DNA of 64,000 bases from Nocardiopsis sp. FIRDI 009 (GTDB taxonomy: Bacteria > Actinomycetota > Actinomycetes > Streptosporangiales > Streptosporangiaceae). The translations under genes and the position numbers were made by a program. The stretch covers positions 43,693 to 107,692 of the forward strand of contig NZ_QPNC01000029.1 in NCBI RefSeq assembly GCF_003386285.1, written 5' to 3'. This document shows positions 1-8,475 of this stretch, one piece after another; within the stretch, counting starts at the first letter, position 1; each line of letters begins with the position of its first letter. Under the pieces are notes generated by a model. That model worked only from the letters and a program-made list of their open reading frames with translations, did not search any database and had not been told where the DNA came from.

Positions 1-180
1 GGGCCGAGTCCCCGGACGGGAATCCGTGTTCTCGCCTTCTGGCGGGCCCCGCCGCGATACGCTCGGCATCTCCGGCGGAACGGCGTCCCTCCGCCGCCGG
101 ACTCCCACCTCTCCCTCCTGTCGCGTCGTGCACGCGACGCACAGCACACCCTCTCGTCGCGAGCGCTCGAAGGGACGAGC
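1..180. other. Intergenic lead-in, no gene seen
   Basis: No convincing coding frame. The stretch is GC-rich and ends with a weak purine run (AAGGGACGAGC) just before the ATG at 181, which probably serves as ribosome binding site. Whether a promoter lies here or further upstream outside the window cannot be told. Confidence 0.4.
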
Positions 181-1413
181 ATGACCGAGTTCGACAGTGT
201 GGTCCGGTCCAGGTGCGTGGTCGCGCCCGAGGGGGTGGGCCCGCGCAGCGTGGGCATCCGGGAGGGCCGGATCGAGGCCGTGGACGACTACGACGCGCCG
301 ATGCCCGCGCGGGAGGTCACGGACCTGGGAGGGATCGCCCTGTTGCCGGGGGCGGTCGACCTGGGCACCGGGGTCCACGAACCCGGCCGCGACCTGGCCG
401 AGTGCTACCGGTCGGTGGGCGCGGCCGCCCTGCGCGGCGGAGTGACCAGTGTGGTCGCCGCACCCGCCCCGGCACGCCCCCCTGTGACCTGCGCGGACTC
501 CCTCCAGGTGCACCAGCGCGCGGCCGCGGGGGCCGGTGTCGATGTCTACTTCCTGGGTGGGGTGACGCTGGGCAGTGGTCCGCTCGACCTCGCCGACCTG
601 CGCGCCGCCGGCGCGGTGGCCTTCCACGGTTCGCTGTCGGACGGCGGCGCACCGGATCTGGCCGCCCTGGACGACGCCCAACTGCGCAAGGCGATGGCGG
701 AGTTGGCGACCCTGGACGCGGTGCTGTTCGTACACGCCGAGGACGTCGAGGAGCTGGGGACGCCCCCGGTGTCGGCGGAGCAGCGCCCGCCCCGGGCGGA
801 ACGGCGCGGAATGGAACGGGTCATCGCGGCGGCGCGGGTGACCGGGGCGCGCACGCACGTCACCCCCTTCACGGCCGCCGAGTGCGCCGCGCTCCTGGCG
901 GCGGCGGGCTCGATCGGCGTCGGCCTGACCGCGCAGACCTGTCCGCACTACCTGTGCCTGTCGGCACAGACGCCGGGGGCCGAGCCGATCGCGCACGTGT
1001 GCCGTCCGCCGCTGCGGTCGGAGGCCAACCGCAAGGCGCTGTGGAGCGCGCTGTTGGCCGGGGACCGTTCGCAGATCACCACCGTGGGGTCCGGGCACCT
1101 TCCGGCCCACGGCCTGTACACGCTGGAGTGGAGCCTGTCGGCGCTGTGGACGGCCGCGGCCAGGCGGGGGCGGGGGCTGGCCGAGCTGGCCCGGTGGACG
1201 GCGGGCGCCCCGGCCGACCTGTTGGGGCTGGCCGGGAAGGGGCGGATCGCGGTGGGTTTCGACGCCGACCTGGTCGGCTTCGACAGCACCCGGCGCGTGC
1301 CCGTTCCCGCGAGCGACCCCGGACCGTACGCGGGCCGGGAGCTGACCGGTGCGGTGGGACCGGTGTGGATCGGGGGACACAGGATCACCGATGTGACCGC
1401 TCCGAGGGCCTGA
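181..1413 (+). CDS. Allantoinase/dihydroorotase-like amidohydrolase, probably non-catalytic
   Basis: A 410-residue protein with the layout of cyclic amidohydrolases (allantoinase, dihydroorotase, hydantoinase). Recognisable blocks are LLPGAVDLGTGVHEPGRD (about 54-71), GGVTSVV, VHAED (His185) and TCPHYL (His256), and the C-terminal GRIAVGFDADLV strand. Active members bind two metals through an HxH after the first Asp, a carboxylated Lys, two later His and an Asp in SDHSP. Here the HxH is Gly62 and Gly64, the Lys position is His149 (AFHGS), and the Asp is Gly305 (SGHLP). Only the two later histidines remain, so hydrolysis is unlikely. The reading frame is intact and well coded, which argues for a retained non-catalytic role rather than simple decay. 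It lies upstream of ald on the same strand; a shared role is not shown. Confidence 0.8.
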   Translation: MTEFDSVVRSRCVVAPEGVGPRSVGIREGRIEAVDDYDAPMPAREVTDLGGIALLPGAVDLGTGVHEPGRDLAECYRSVGAAALRGGVTSVVAAPAPARPPVTCADSLQVHQRAAAGAGVDVYFLGGVTLGSGPLDLADLRAAGAVAFHGSLSDGGAPDLAALDDAQLRKAMAELATLDAVLFVHAEDVEELGTPPVSAEQRPPRAERRGMERVIAAARVTGARTHVTPFTAAECAALLAAAGSIGVGLTAQTCPHYLCLSAQTPGAEPIAHVCRPPLRSEANRKALWSALLAGDRSQITTVGSGHLPAHGLYTLEWSLSALWTAAARRGRGLAELARWTAGAPADLLGLAGKGRIAVGFDADLVGFDSTRRVPVPASDPGPYAGRELTGAVGPVWIGGHRITDVTAPRA

Positions 1414-1462
1414 GTGTGCCCTCCTGCGCGCACTCCCGTGTCCCACCCCACACTCCGGCATT

Positions 1463-1471
1463 ACATGATGT
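1463..1471. promoter_or_regulatory. Possible regulator site upstream of ald (ACAT-N-ATGT)
   Basis: The 156-bp gap before ald holds a short inverted repeat ACATGATGT in an AT-richer patch, followed by CTGACA (1483-1488) and GATAGC (1504-1509) with a 15-bp spacer, a poor but possible promoter. Alanine dehydrogenase genes of actinobacteria are commonly controlled by Lrp/AsnC-type AldR; linking this repeat to such a regulator is inference. Confidence 0.25.
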
Positions 1472-1569
1472 CAACAAGGTCGCTGACAGGCATGCATGTT
1501 GCCGATAGCGGAGAGGCACCTCCCCAGGTCACAGTGGGGATATCAACGGAGATACCAGTTGGAGGAACC

Positions 1570-2691
1570 GTGCGCATCGGCGTACCCCGTGAGATCAAGA
1601 ACCACGAGTACCGGGTGGCCATCACCCCCGCAGGAGTCCACGAGCTGGTCCGCCGCGGCCACGAGGTGGCCGTGGAGCGCGACGCCGGTGTGGGCTCCTC
1701 CATCACCAACGAGGAGTACCAGGCCGCCGGTGCCGTCATCCTGGACACCGCCGACGAGGTGTGGGGTTACGGCGACCTGATCCTGAAGGTCAAGGAGCCG
1801 ATCCCGGCCGAGTACCACCGCATGCGTGAGGGCCAGACCCTCTTCACGTACCTGCACCTGGCCGCGTCCCGCGAGTGCACCGACGCCCTCCTGGACCGCA
1901 AGGTCACCGGTATCGCCTACGAGACCGTGCAGCTGCCGGACGGGTCGCTGCCGCTGCTGGCCCCGATGTCCGAGGTCGCGGGCCGCCTGGCCCCGCAGGT
2001 CGGCTCCGTGACGCTCCAGCGCCCCAACGGCGGGCGCGGCGTGCTCATGGGCGGCGTCCCGGGCGTGCGCCCGGCGCGTGTCACCGTCATCGGCGCGGGT
2101 GTGTCCGGTCTGAACGCGACCCAGATCGCCGTGGGTATGGGCGCGGACGTGACCGTCCTGGACCTGAACGTCAACAAGCTGCGGCACGTCGACGAGCTGT
2201 ACCGGGGCCAGGTCAAGACCGTCGTGTCCAACGCCTTCGAGCTGGAGCAGTCGGTCCTGGAGTCGGACATGGTCATCGGCGCCGTGCTGGTGCCCGGCGC
2301 CAAGGCCCCCAAGCTCATCTCCAACGAGTTGGTCTCGCGCATGCGTCCGGGCGCGGTCCTGGTCGACATCGCGATCGACCAGGGCGGGTGCTTCGAGGAC
2401 TCGCGTCCCACCACGCACGCCGACCCGACCTTCACCGTGCACGACACCGTGTTCTACTGCGTGGCCAACATGCCTGGCGCGGTGCCGAACACCTCCACGC
2501 ACGCGCTCACCAAGGACACCCTGCGCTACACGGTGGCGCTGGCGGACAAGGGCTGGCGCCAGGCCCTGCGCGACGACGCCGCGCTCGCCGGTGGCCTGAA
2601 CACCTTCGACGGCGAGGTCGTGTACGCGCCGGTGGCCGAGGCGCACGGGCTCAAGCACCGCGAGCTGGACGAGATCCTCGCCCAGGACTGA
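1570..2691 (+). CDS. ald: Alanine dehydrogenase
   Basis: Catalyses NAD-dependent reversible oxidative deamination of L-alanine to pyruvate and ammonium in the cytoplasm. The product is 373 residues, matching the family length of about 371. It opens with RIGVPREIKNHEYRVAITP, carries the substrate-site KVKEP and TYLHLA blocks, and has the Rossmann motif VIGAGVSGLNA with an acidic strand end (VLDLN). The C-terminal block MPGAVPNTSTHAL is typical. An open frame extends upstream to 1414, but GTG 1570 is chosen because GGAGGA at 1561-1566 sits just before it and the protein then starts where the family starts. A strong hairpin follows the gene. A sodium/alanine symporter gene lies at 25.1-26.6 kb. 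Confidence 0.96.
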   Translation: MRIGVPREIKNHEYRVAITPAGVHELVRRGHEVAVERDAGVGSSITNEEYQAAGAVILDTADEVWGYGDLILKVKEPIPAEYHRMREGQTLFTYLHLAASRECTDALLDRKVTGIAYETVQLPDGSLPLLAPMSEVAGRLAPQVGSVTLQRPNGGRGVLMGGVPGVRPARVTVIGAGVSGLNATQIAVGMGADVTVLDLNVNKLRHVDELYRGQVKTVVSNAFELEQSVLESDMVIGAVLVPGAKAPKLISNELVSRMRPGAVLVDIAIDQGGCFEDSRPTTHADPTFTVHDTVFYCVANMPGAVPNTSTHALTKDTLRYTVALADKGWRQALRDDAALAGGLNTFDGEVVYAPVAEAHGLKHRELDEILAQD

Positions 2692-2724
2692 CCCCGGTGC
2701 CGCCACGGGGTTGATCCGGACCCG

Positions 2725-2764
2725 GGGGCCGACCGCGACCGACGACGTCGGAGCGGTCGGCCCC
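2725..2764 (+). terminator. Hairpin terminator of ald
   Basis: Twelve-base arms GGGGCCGACCGC and GCGGTCGGCCCC pair perfectly, with a smaller hairpin in the loop (CCGAC/GTCGG). It begins 33 bp after the ald stop and has no U-tail, as is usual in high-GC actinomycetes. Confidence 0.8.
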
Positions 2765-2928
2765 TTCGCGTGCTCCGGGCTCCGACCAGGGCGTCCGGGT
2801 GGTCTTCGCCGCACCGTACGGGGTGGTCGGTCCGGTCGGCCGCGGGTACCGTCGAATCGACAGCCCGTTTCCGGCCGTGACAGGGCCGAGGACCAGCGGG
2901 AGGCCGGAAGACACCGAGGTGGGAGAGC

Positions 2929-4119
2929 GTGGCACACACCGGATCGGCGACCGTGACCAGGATCGTCGAAGTCGAACTGGTCCGGCTGCGTGCCCCGTCC
3001 GGAGGACGTGGCGCCAGCGGGCCGGTGTTGGTGCGCGTGGCCGACGGCGACGGGGTCAGCGGCTGGGGTGAGGTCCCGTCCGCGACCCCCGCGCAGTGGG
3101 AGGGGCTGGTCTCGGCCTTCGCCCCGGCACTGCTCGCCCACGACTGGAGACGCCCGACCGAGGTCGCCGACGCCTGGGCCGATCTGCCGTGGGACCCGGC
3201 GGTGGTCGGCGCACTGGACACCGCCTGTTGGGACCTGTGGAGCCACCAGCGGGAAACCCCGCTGGCACACGCCCTGGGCGGCGAGCGCACCGCGTTGACC
3301 GCGGGCGTGACGCTGCCGCAGCAGGCGACGGTGGAGTCGTTGGTCACCGAGGTGAACCGCCAGGTGGGTGCGGGGTTCCGCCGGATCAGACTGCCCGTCG
3401 GCCCCGGTTGGGACGCCGACGTGGTGCACGCGGTGCGGGCCGCCTTCCCGTTCCTGGTCCTCCAGGTGGACGCGGGCGGACGCTACACCGAGAGCCCGGC
3501 CGACCTCGACGCCCTGCGTGTCCTGGACGAGCTGGACCTGTTGGCGATCGAGGACCCCTTCGCCCCGGACGACCTGCGCGCCCACGCCCGTTTCGCGGCG
3601 ACGGCACGGACGCCGGTGGCGCTGTACCGCTCACTGGATTCGGTGGAGGCGCTGGGCACGGCGATCCGGATGGAGGCGGGTGGCGCGGCGAACGTGGACC
3701 CGTCTCGGTTGGGCGGGCTGACCTCGGCCCGCCGCGCGGTGGATCGGGCCGTGGACGCCGGTTGGCGGGTCTGGTGCGGATCGTCGGCGATGACGGGTGT
3801 GGGCCGGGCGGCCACCGTCGCGTTGGCGTCGCTGACCGGGGCCACACTGCCGGTGGAGGCTCCTCCGGCCGGAACCCGGGGGCGTGACCTGGTGGTGCCT
3901 CCGGTTCGGGCGCACGACGGCGTGCTTCCGGTACCGCTGGCGGAGAGCGGGCTGGGGCACGGCGTGGACCGGTCGCTGGTGGCCGCGCGCACGGCCCGTG
4001 CGTTCCTGGTGGACGCCGACGGGGCACGGGAACTCCCGGTCGACACGCGGTCGGGGGCGCGCACGCCACGCCCCTCCCGATCGGAGGGCTCCGGTCGGGA
4101 GGACGCCGCCACCCCATAA
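2929..4119 (+). CDS. Enolase-superfamily protein (OSBS/NAAAR-like) lacking catalytic residues
   Basis: A 396-residue protein related to o-succinylbenzoate synthase and N-succinylamino-acid racemase. The N-terminal capping domain is followed by a barrel with GFRRIRLPVGPGWD (about 148-161), LQVDAGGRYT (from about 178), AIEDPF (207), VDPSRLGGL (257) and GSSAMTGVGRAA (284). Active relatives have KxK on the second strand, Asp, Glu and Asp/Glu metal ligands, and a second Lys in KPSRxGG. Here KxK reads RLP, the usual LDES segment reads LYRS (about 232), and the second Lys is Asp. The remaining Asp/Glu at 180 and 208 cannot make a normal site alone. GTG 2929 follows GGTGGGAG. It lies downstream of the ald terminator and is probably transcribed separately. 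The frame is intact, so I call a divergent or non-catalytic homologue rather than a pseudogene. Confidence 0.78.
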   Translation: MAHTGSATVTRIVEVELVRLRAPSGGRGASGPVLVRVADGDGVSGWGEVPSATPAQWEGLVSAFAPALLAHDWRRPTEVADAWADLPWDPAVVGALDTACWDLWSHQRETPLAHALGGERTALTAGVTLPQQATVESLVTEVNRQVGAGFRRIRLPVGPGWDADVVHAVRAAFPFLVLQVDAGGRYTESPADLDALRVLDELDLLAIEDPFAPDDLRAHARFAATARTPVALYRSLDSVEALGTAIRMEAGGAANVDPSRLGGLTSARRAVDRAVDAGWRVWCGSSAMTGVGRAATVALASLTGATLPVEAPPAGTRGRDLVVPPVRAHDGVLPVPLAESGLGHGVDRSLVAARTARAFLVDADGARELPVDTRSGARTPRPSRSEGSGREDAATP

Positions 4120-4187
4120 CCGAACACCGTTAGGTAGAGTGGGTGCACCGTCCGGCCCCCGATTCCGGACCAGACCCAGGAGGCGTC

Positions 4188-4643
4188 GTGCGCGTATTCG
4201 CCGATATCAACGAGGTGGCCGCCGCCAAGGGCGAGCACCTGGGCCACACCGAGTGGATCGAGATCGACCAGGACCGCATCAACCTGTTCGCCGACGCGAC
4301 CGGTGACCACCAGTGGATCCACATCGACGCCGAGCGCGCCGCGGCGGGCCCGTTCGGCGCGACCATCGCCCACGGGTACCTGTCCCTGTCGATGCTCGCC
4401 TACTTCGCCCCGCGGATCGTCTCGGTGACGAAGAAACCGAGTATGTCGATCAACTACGGGCTGAACCGGGTGCGCTTCCTCCAACCCGTCACGGTGGGCT
4501 CGCGGATCCGGGACGGTGTCGTCCTGTCCGATGTCCAGGAGAACTCCAAGGGCGTGCTCGTCACCATGACGCACACGGTGGAGATCGAGGGCAAGGAGCG
4601 GCCCGCGCTCGTGGCCGAGGCCCTGGGCCTCTGGGTGCCCTGA
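4188..4643 (+). CDS. MaoC-like (R)-enoyl-CoA hydratase
   Basis: A 151-residue single hot-dog protein of the MaoC/NodN dehydratase family, which hydrates trans-2-enoyl-CoA or -ACP. The active-site segment DATGDHQWIHID (about 32-43) holds the family Asp and His, followed by GPFGATIAHGYLSLSM. Length agrees with stand-alone R-hydratases. The frame is open from 4143, but GTG 4188 is preferred because CAGGAGG ends a few bases before it. A TAGAGT at 4135-4140 may be the -10 box of its own promoter. It converges with the glycosyltransferase operon across a short hairpin. Confidence 0.9.
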   Translation: MRVFADINEVAAAKGEHLGHTEWIEIDQDRINLFADATGDHQWIHIDAERAAAGPFGATIAHGYLSLSMLAYFAPRIVSVTKKPSMSINYGLNRVRFLQPVTVGSRIRDGVVLSDVQENSKGVLVTMTHTVEIEGKERPALVAEALGLWVP

Positions 4644-4682
4644 GCCCACCGCCGCCGACGTGCTGCCACGGCCGCGGCACCG

Positions 4683-4708
4683 CCCCGCCACCGGCGGTGG
4701 TGGCGGGG
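4683..4708. terminator. Bidirectional hairpin terminator between maoC-like gene and glycosyltransferase operon
   Basis: Arms CCCCGCCACC (4683-4692) and GGTGGCGGGG (4699-4708) form a 10-bp stem with a six-base loop in the 72-bp gap between convergent genes, so it can serve both strands. Confidence 0.7.
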
Positions 4709-4715
4709 GCCGCGG

Positions 4716-6359
4716 TCAGCGGGCGATCCTGCGCAGGATCCTCCGTCCGAGCCCCGGGGTGAACCAGCGCAGCTTGCGCTCGGCCCGCCTGGCCCGTGCG
4801 CGCAACCGTTCGACTTCGGCCAGGGCGCGGTCCAACTCCTTGCGGAGCTTGGCGGGCGAGGCCGGCTCCGTGGTGTCGTCCCCCGCGGTGACGAACTCCT
4901 CGCCCGGTGTCCAGTGGGTGCCGTGGACCTCCTCCACGAGCAGGTCCAGCTCCTTGCCGGTCGCCCCGGGGGCCAGGTGGCGGGCACGGGCGTAGGCTGA
5001 GGTGCGCTCCAGGCGCAGCACCCCGTCCCCGGCCTTCGTCGCCCCGGGCATCGGCGCGCACAGCAGACCTGCCTGTTGCCGGTCCGCGGTCTGCACCAGG
5101 TCGGCCAGCGCGGTCGGCACGGGTGTGGAGCCGACGGGCATGCGCAGGACGAAGGTGGCTCGGGCGTCGGTGTCGGGTTCGCCCTCGGCGAGTCGAACCC
5201 GGGGGTCGCCCCGGAAGGTCTCCCGGATCAGCCGCAGGTCCAGGCGCTCCTCGTCCAGCGGTGAGCGTCGCCCCTCGTCCAGCTCGCCCCAGGGGCCGAC
5301 CAGCCACACCCGGATGTCCGGGGTGGTACCGCCCAACAGGGCGGAGACGGTGGTGTCGACCTCCTCCAACGTGCGCCCGCCCACGTCCAGGACCACGTCC
5401 ACGTAGGGCGCCTCCCACACCCGGTCGGGGCGTTTGCGGCGCAGGCGGAAGTCGGGGACCCGGTTGGCCACGTACGGGGACCGGTACCGCATCCCGGCGT
5501 CGCGTCGGGTCTGCATCTGGGAGCGGCCCAGATGCCAGCTACTGCTGTCCAGGTCCGGGATGAACACCGCCCCCTGCTGGGCGACGCGGTAGGCGACCTC
5601 GGTGTCGCCGCCCAACACCATGTCCGCGTCCATGCCCCCCGCGGCGTCGAACAGACGTCGGTGGAGTGACCCGGTGGCCCCGGTGAACACCCGGTAGGCC
5701 TGGGCGGCGGTGCGCAGCCCGTCGCTGGCGTCGATGATCCGTTCCACCCAGTGCGGGTCGGCGGCCTCACGGTCGAACAGCGTGCCCGCCCGCCCCTCGC
5801 CGACCTCGCGCAGAACGTGTTCGGGGGTCATCGCGGCGGGATCGAAGTCGACGAAGAGCTTGTGCCCCATCGCCACCCCGTAGTCGATGAGGTGGTGCCA
5901 ACGCATCTGCGACTCCACGTGCTCGCGGTAGACCACCATGTCCGCGTCCAGGCGCAGAACGACCTGCCCCGACGAGGCGGCCACACCCGTGTTCACCGCG
6001 TGCGCCGAACCCCACCCACCGGAAGCCGACCTGACCAACCGCGTGTTCTCCGGACGCACCTCGGGCAGGACGAGCGGCTCGGGAGAACCGTCATCGACCA
6101 CCACCACCTCCATCAGATGCACCGGATAACTCTGCCCCGCCAAGGACGCCAACACCAACGCCAACTTCTCCGGCTCCCCGTAGGCGGGAATCACCACACT
6201 CACCGACAGAGTCGGCGTCCACTCCCCCAGAACCGGAGGCCGAAGCGGCGAGTAGTCATTGCGCCACAGCCGTGGCTGATCGGTGTAGTCCCCCTCTCCG
6301 CGCGGTGGTGTCCCTTCCTCGTGAGGTGCGTCGGCGTCCGGCTGTCGGCCGGTGTCCAT
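4716..6359 (-). CDS. Family 2 glycosyltransferase with C-terminal coil
   Basis: A 547-residue GT-A fold sugar transferase. After a charged N-terminus, SVSVVIPAYGEPEKL (about 52-66) and VVVVDDGSPE (85-94) form the nucleotide-sugar site, RLDAD (136-140) is the DxD-type metal motif, and GGDTEVAYRV fits the acceptor-side acidic motif. The last third is unassigned and ends in a basic heptad-like coil (KLRKELDRALAEVERLRARA). ATG 6359 lies 5 bp after the stop of the upstream gene, so this is the last gene of a three-gene operon. Donor and acceptor are unknown; a cell-surface polysaccharide or teichoic-acid-like polymer is plausible from family and context. Confidence 0.85.
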   Translation of the reverse strand: MDTGRQPDADAPHEEGTPPRGEGDYTDQPRLWRNDYSPLRPPVLGEWTPTLSVSVVIPAYGEPEKLALVLASLAGQSYPVHLMEVVVVDDGSPEPLVLPEVRPENTRLVRSASGGWGSAHAVNTGVAASSGQVVLRLDADMVVYREHVESQMRWHHLIDYGVAMGHKLFVDFDPAAMTPEHVLREVGEGRAGTLFDREAADPHWVERIIDASDGLRTAAQAYRVFTGATGSLHRRLFDAAGGMDADMVLGGDTEVAYRVAQQGAVFIPDLDSSSWHLGRSQMQTRRDAGMRYRSPYVANRVPDFRLRRKRPDRVWEAPYVDVVLDVGGRTLEEVDTTVSALLGGTTPDIRVWLVGPWGELDEGRRSPLDEERLDLRLIRETFRGDPRVRLAEGEPDTDARATFVLRMPVGSTPVPTALADLVQTADRQQAGLLCAPMPGATKAGDGVLRLERTSAYARARHLAPGATGKELDLLVEEVHGTHWTPGEEFVTAGDDTTEPASPAKLRKELDRALAEVERLRARARRAERKLRWFTPGLGRRILRRIAR

Positions 6360-6364
6360 GGTGG

Positions 6365-8398
6365 TCAACGGAGTCCCCCCGTGTGCTCGCTGACAGCGGA
6401 CCGACCGAGAGGCGAGGGCTCGCCCTCCAGGAGGCTGCTCGGCCGCCAGCCGAACCACTGCTTGGTGTAGTTGTGCAGGAAGAAGGCCATGTCCTCGGAC
6501 CAGGTGTGTCCGCCGCCGGTGCGGCGGAGCACGTAGCCGAGCCCGTGGGCGCGGTAGAGGCGTCCGCCGCCCCGCATGACGGCGATGAGGAGCTGGGTGT
6601 CGATGGCGCGGGGCAACGGCCGGAAGCCCCCGGTCTCCTCCAGGACCGCCCGGTCGGTGAGGATGGTGCCTCCGGCGATGAACCGGGAGACCGACTCGGA
6701 CCGACGGCTGCGCCAGACCGTGACGTCGACCTCCTGGAGGTAGACGAAGTCCTGGCCGCAGCCGACGAGCTCGGCTCCGGAGTAGGTGCGGGCGAGGACG
6801 AGGTCGGCGAGATGGTCGGGGCCGTACCAGTCGTCGTCGTCCCACTTGGAGACGAGGTCCCCGGAGGTCCGGGCGACGGCGTCGTTGAGTACGGTGCCGA
6901 AGATCTGGTCGGCGACGGCCTCGTGCACGACGAGCGGAACACCGGTGGCCCGGAAGTCGGCGACGGCGGAGGCCACCTCGGGCAGCGAGGCGGGGAAACC
7001 GTGCAAGGTGAGCACGACCTCCACGTCCACCCCGCGCTGGCGGGCGATCTGCGCGAGCGCGAACCCCACCATCTCCGGACGCCGCGTGCACAGGACCACC
7101 GACACCGTCGGGCTGGGGGGAAGGGGAACGCCCGCCTCGGCGGCCAGGGCGCTCCACCGGGCACGGTGGCCGTGGGTGCGCAGGGCGGCACGGCGCAGCC
7201 GGACGCTGTACTCCTCACGCAGGAGCCGGTCGGCCAGGTCGGCCTCGCGCGCACCGGTGAGGAGGTCGGTGAGGGGGCGACCGAGTCCGGCGGCCCACGC
7301 CGGAACGGGTCCGCTGACCAGGGGAACCCCTCCCGCCGCCAGGGACGCCACCGCACGGACGGCGGCCGTGGGGCCCGTGTGCCCGGACCAGTCCACACGG
7401 ACGCCGCGCAGGTGCCGCAGGCGGGACAGGTCGACGTCGGTGACCGTCCCGTCCGGTGCGACCGCCACGAGGTCCTTCCGCCCCTCCCGGACGACGGCGC
7501 GCCCGGCGGCGGAGGTGAGATCGCCCCACGTGTCCTTCGCGTCAGCGGTGAAACCGACGGGGTTGACGGTGAGCTCGTCGACGGGGGCGATCGCGTGGGC
7601 CCGGGAGTCCTCCGAAGCCGCCCCCGCGGCGTTGATCGCACGGGCCCTGGCGCGGCCGCCCGGCGCGACGACGCCCTCCCACGCGTCGTTGCCCGTGGCG
7701 GGGCGGTCCAGGACGGGGACGGTCGTGTCCTCCCAGCCGGGCGCGGCGTCGGCGGGTCGGTCGGACACGCGTAGTGCCACGTCCGCGACGGGGGTCACCC
7801 GGCGCAGTGGGACGGGTCCGGACACCCCCACTCCACCGGTCCTGGTGTCTCCCGGGCGCCACAGGGCGCCCTCCGGGCCGTTCAGTACGGGCAGCGGGGA
7901 GATCGCGGGGCCCCGGCGGCGGCCGCGGGTACCGTGCATGACCGCGTCGACGACCTGGGCGGTCCCGACCGCGTTGGGGAAGAACAGCTCGCACAGCCAG
8001 CCACCGCGGTCGATCCGGCGGACCCTCATCTCCTGGAGGTCGCGCCAGTCCCCCATGCCGGGGGAGGCGGGGATCGGCGGCTCCTGGTGCCCGGACGTGG
8101 CGACCAGGGCCACGATCACGTGCACGGCGCGCGGCAGGTGGGTGCTCACCGTGACCGCCCTGTGCAGGTCGGTCGGGGTGGCCGCGACGATCGCGACCAG
8201 CCCCACCTCCTGTTCCGGGTCGCCCTGGCGGACCGGTTCGCCGAGGGGGTGCGCGTCCAGGTCGACGAGGAGGTCGGTGTCCCTCAACGGCAGTCCGGCG
8301 AGCGGGGCGCGCGCGGTCTCGTGCGCGCCCGCATGGCACAGCACGGCGGGTTCACGGCCGCGGGTGCGCAGGGCCTTCCGGACGGCGGTGGTGATCAT
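6365..8398 (-). CDS. Large family 2 glycosyltransferase with novel N-terminal half
   Basis: A 677-residue protein. Its C-terminal part is a GT-A glycosyltransferase: PTVSVVLCTRRPEMVGFAL near residue 428 and the metal motif SKWDDDDWYGPDHL near 515-525. The first 420 residues match no family I can name; they include an Asp/Arg-rich segment (LPLRDTDLLVDLDAHPLGEP) and blocks such as VDWSGHTGPTAAVRAVASLA and YSVRLRRAALRTHG that may form a second nucleotide-binding-like domain. ATG 8398 follows GAGGTCACCG. It lies 77 bp after the methyltransferase gene and 5 bp before the second glycosyltransferase, so all three should be co-expressed and act on the same glycan. Confidence 0.82.
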   Translation of the reverse strand: MITTAVRKALRTRGREPAVLCHAGAHETARAPLAGLPLRDTDLLVDLDAHPLGEPVRQGDPEQEVGLVAIVAATPTDLHRAVTVSTHLPRAVHVIVALVATSGHQEPPIPASPGMGDWRDLQEMRVRRIDRGGWLCELFFPNAVGTAQVVDAVMHGTRGRRRGPAISPLPVLNGPEGALWRPGDTRTGGVGVSGPVPLRRVTPVADVALRVSDRPADAAPGWEDTTVPVLDRPATGNDAWEGVVAPGGRARARAINAAGAASEDSRAHAIAPVDELTVNPVGFTADAKDTWGDLTSAAGRAVVREGRKDLVAVAPDGTVTDVDLSRLRHLRGVRVDWSGHTGPTAAVRAVASLAAGGVPLVSGPVPAWAAGLGRPLTDLLTGAREADLADRLLREEYSVRLRRAALRTHGHRARWSALAAEAGVPLPPSPTVSVVLCTRRPEMVGFALAQIARQRGVDVEVVLTLHGFPASLPEVASAVADFRATGVPLVVHEAVADQIFGTVLNDAVARTSGDLVSKWDDDDWYGPDHLADLVLARTYSGAELVGCGQDFVYLQEVDVTVWRSRRSESVSRFIAGGTILTDRAVLEETGGFRPLPRAIDTQLLIAVMRGGGRLYRAHGLGYVLRRTGGGHTWSEDMAFFLHNYTKQWFGWRPSSLLEGEPSPLGRSAVSEHTGGLR

Positions 8399-8475
8399 CG
8401 GTGACCTCGGGTGGGTGGACGGCGAACGGCGACGGTCGGGGGTGGGCGGGGCGGCGGGCACACGTGGCGACGGAT

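Noticed and set aside
1543..3585. 680-codon open frame on the minus strand antisense to ald and the enolase-like gene
   Set aside because: Composition is the His/Gly/Val/Asp-rich pattern of an antisense shadow, and the plus-strand genes have clear family motifs.
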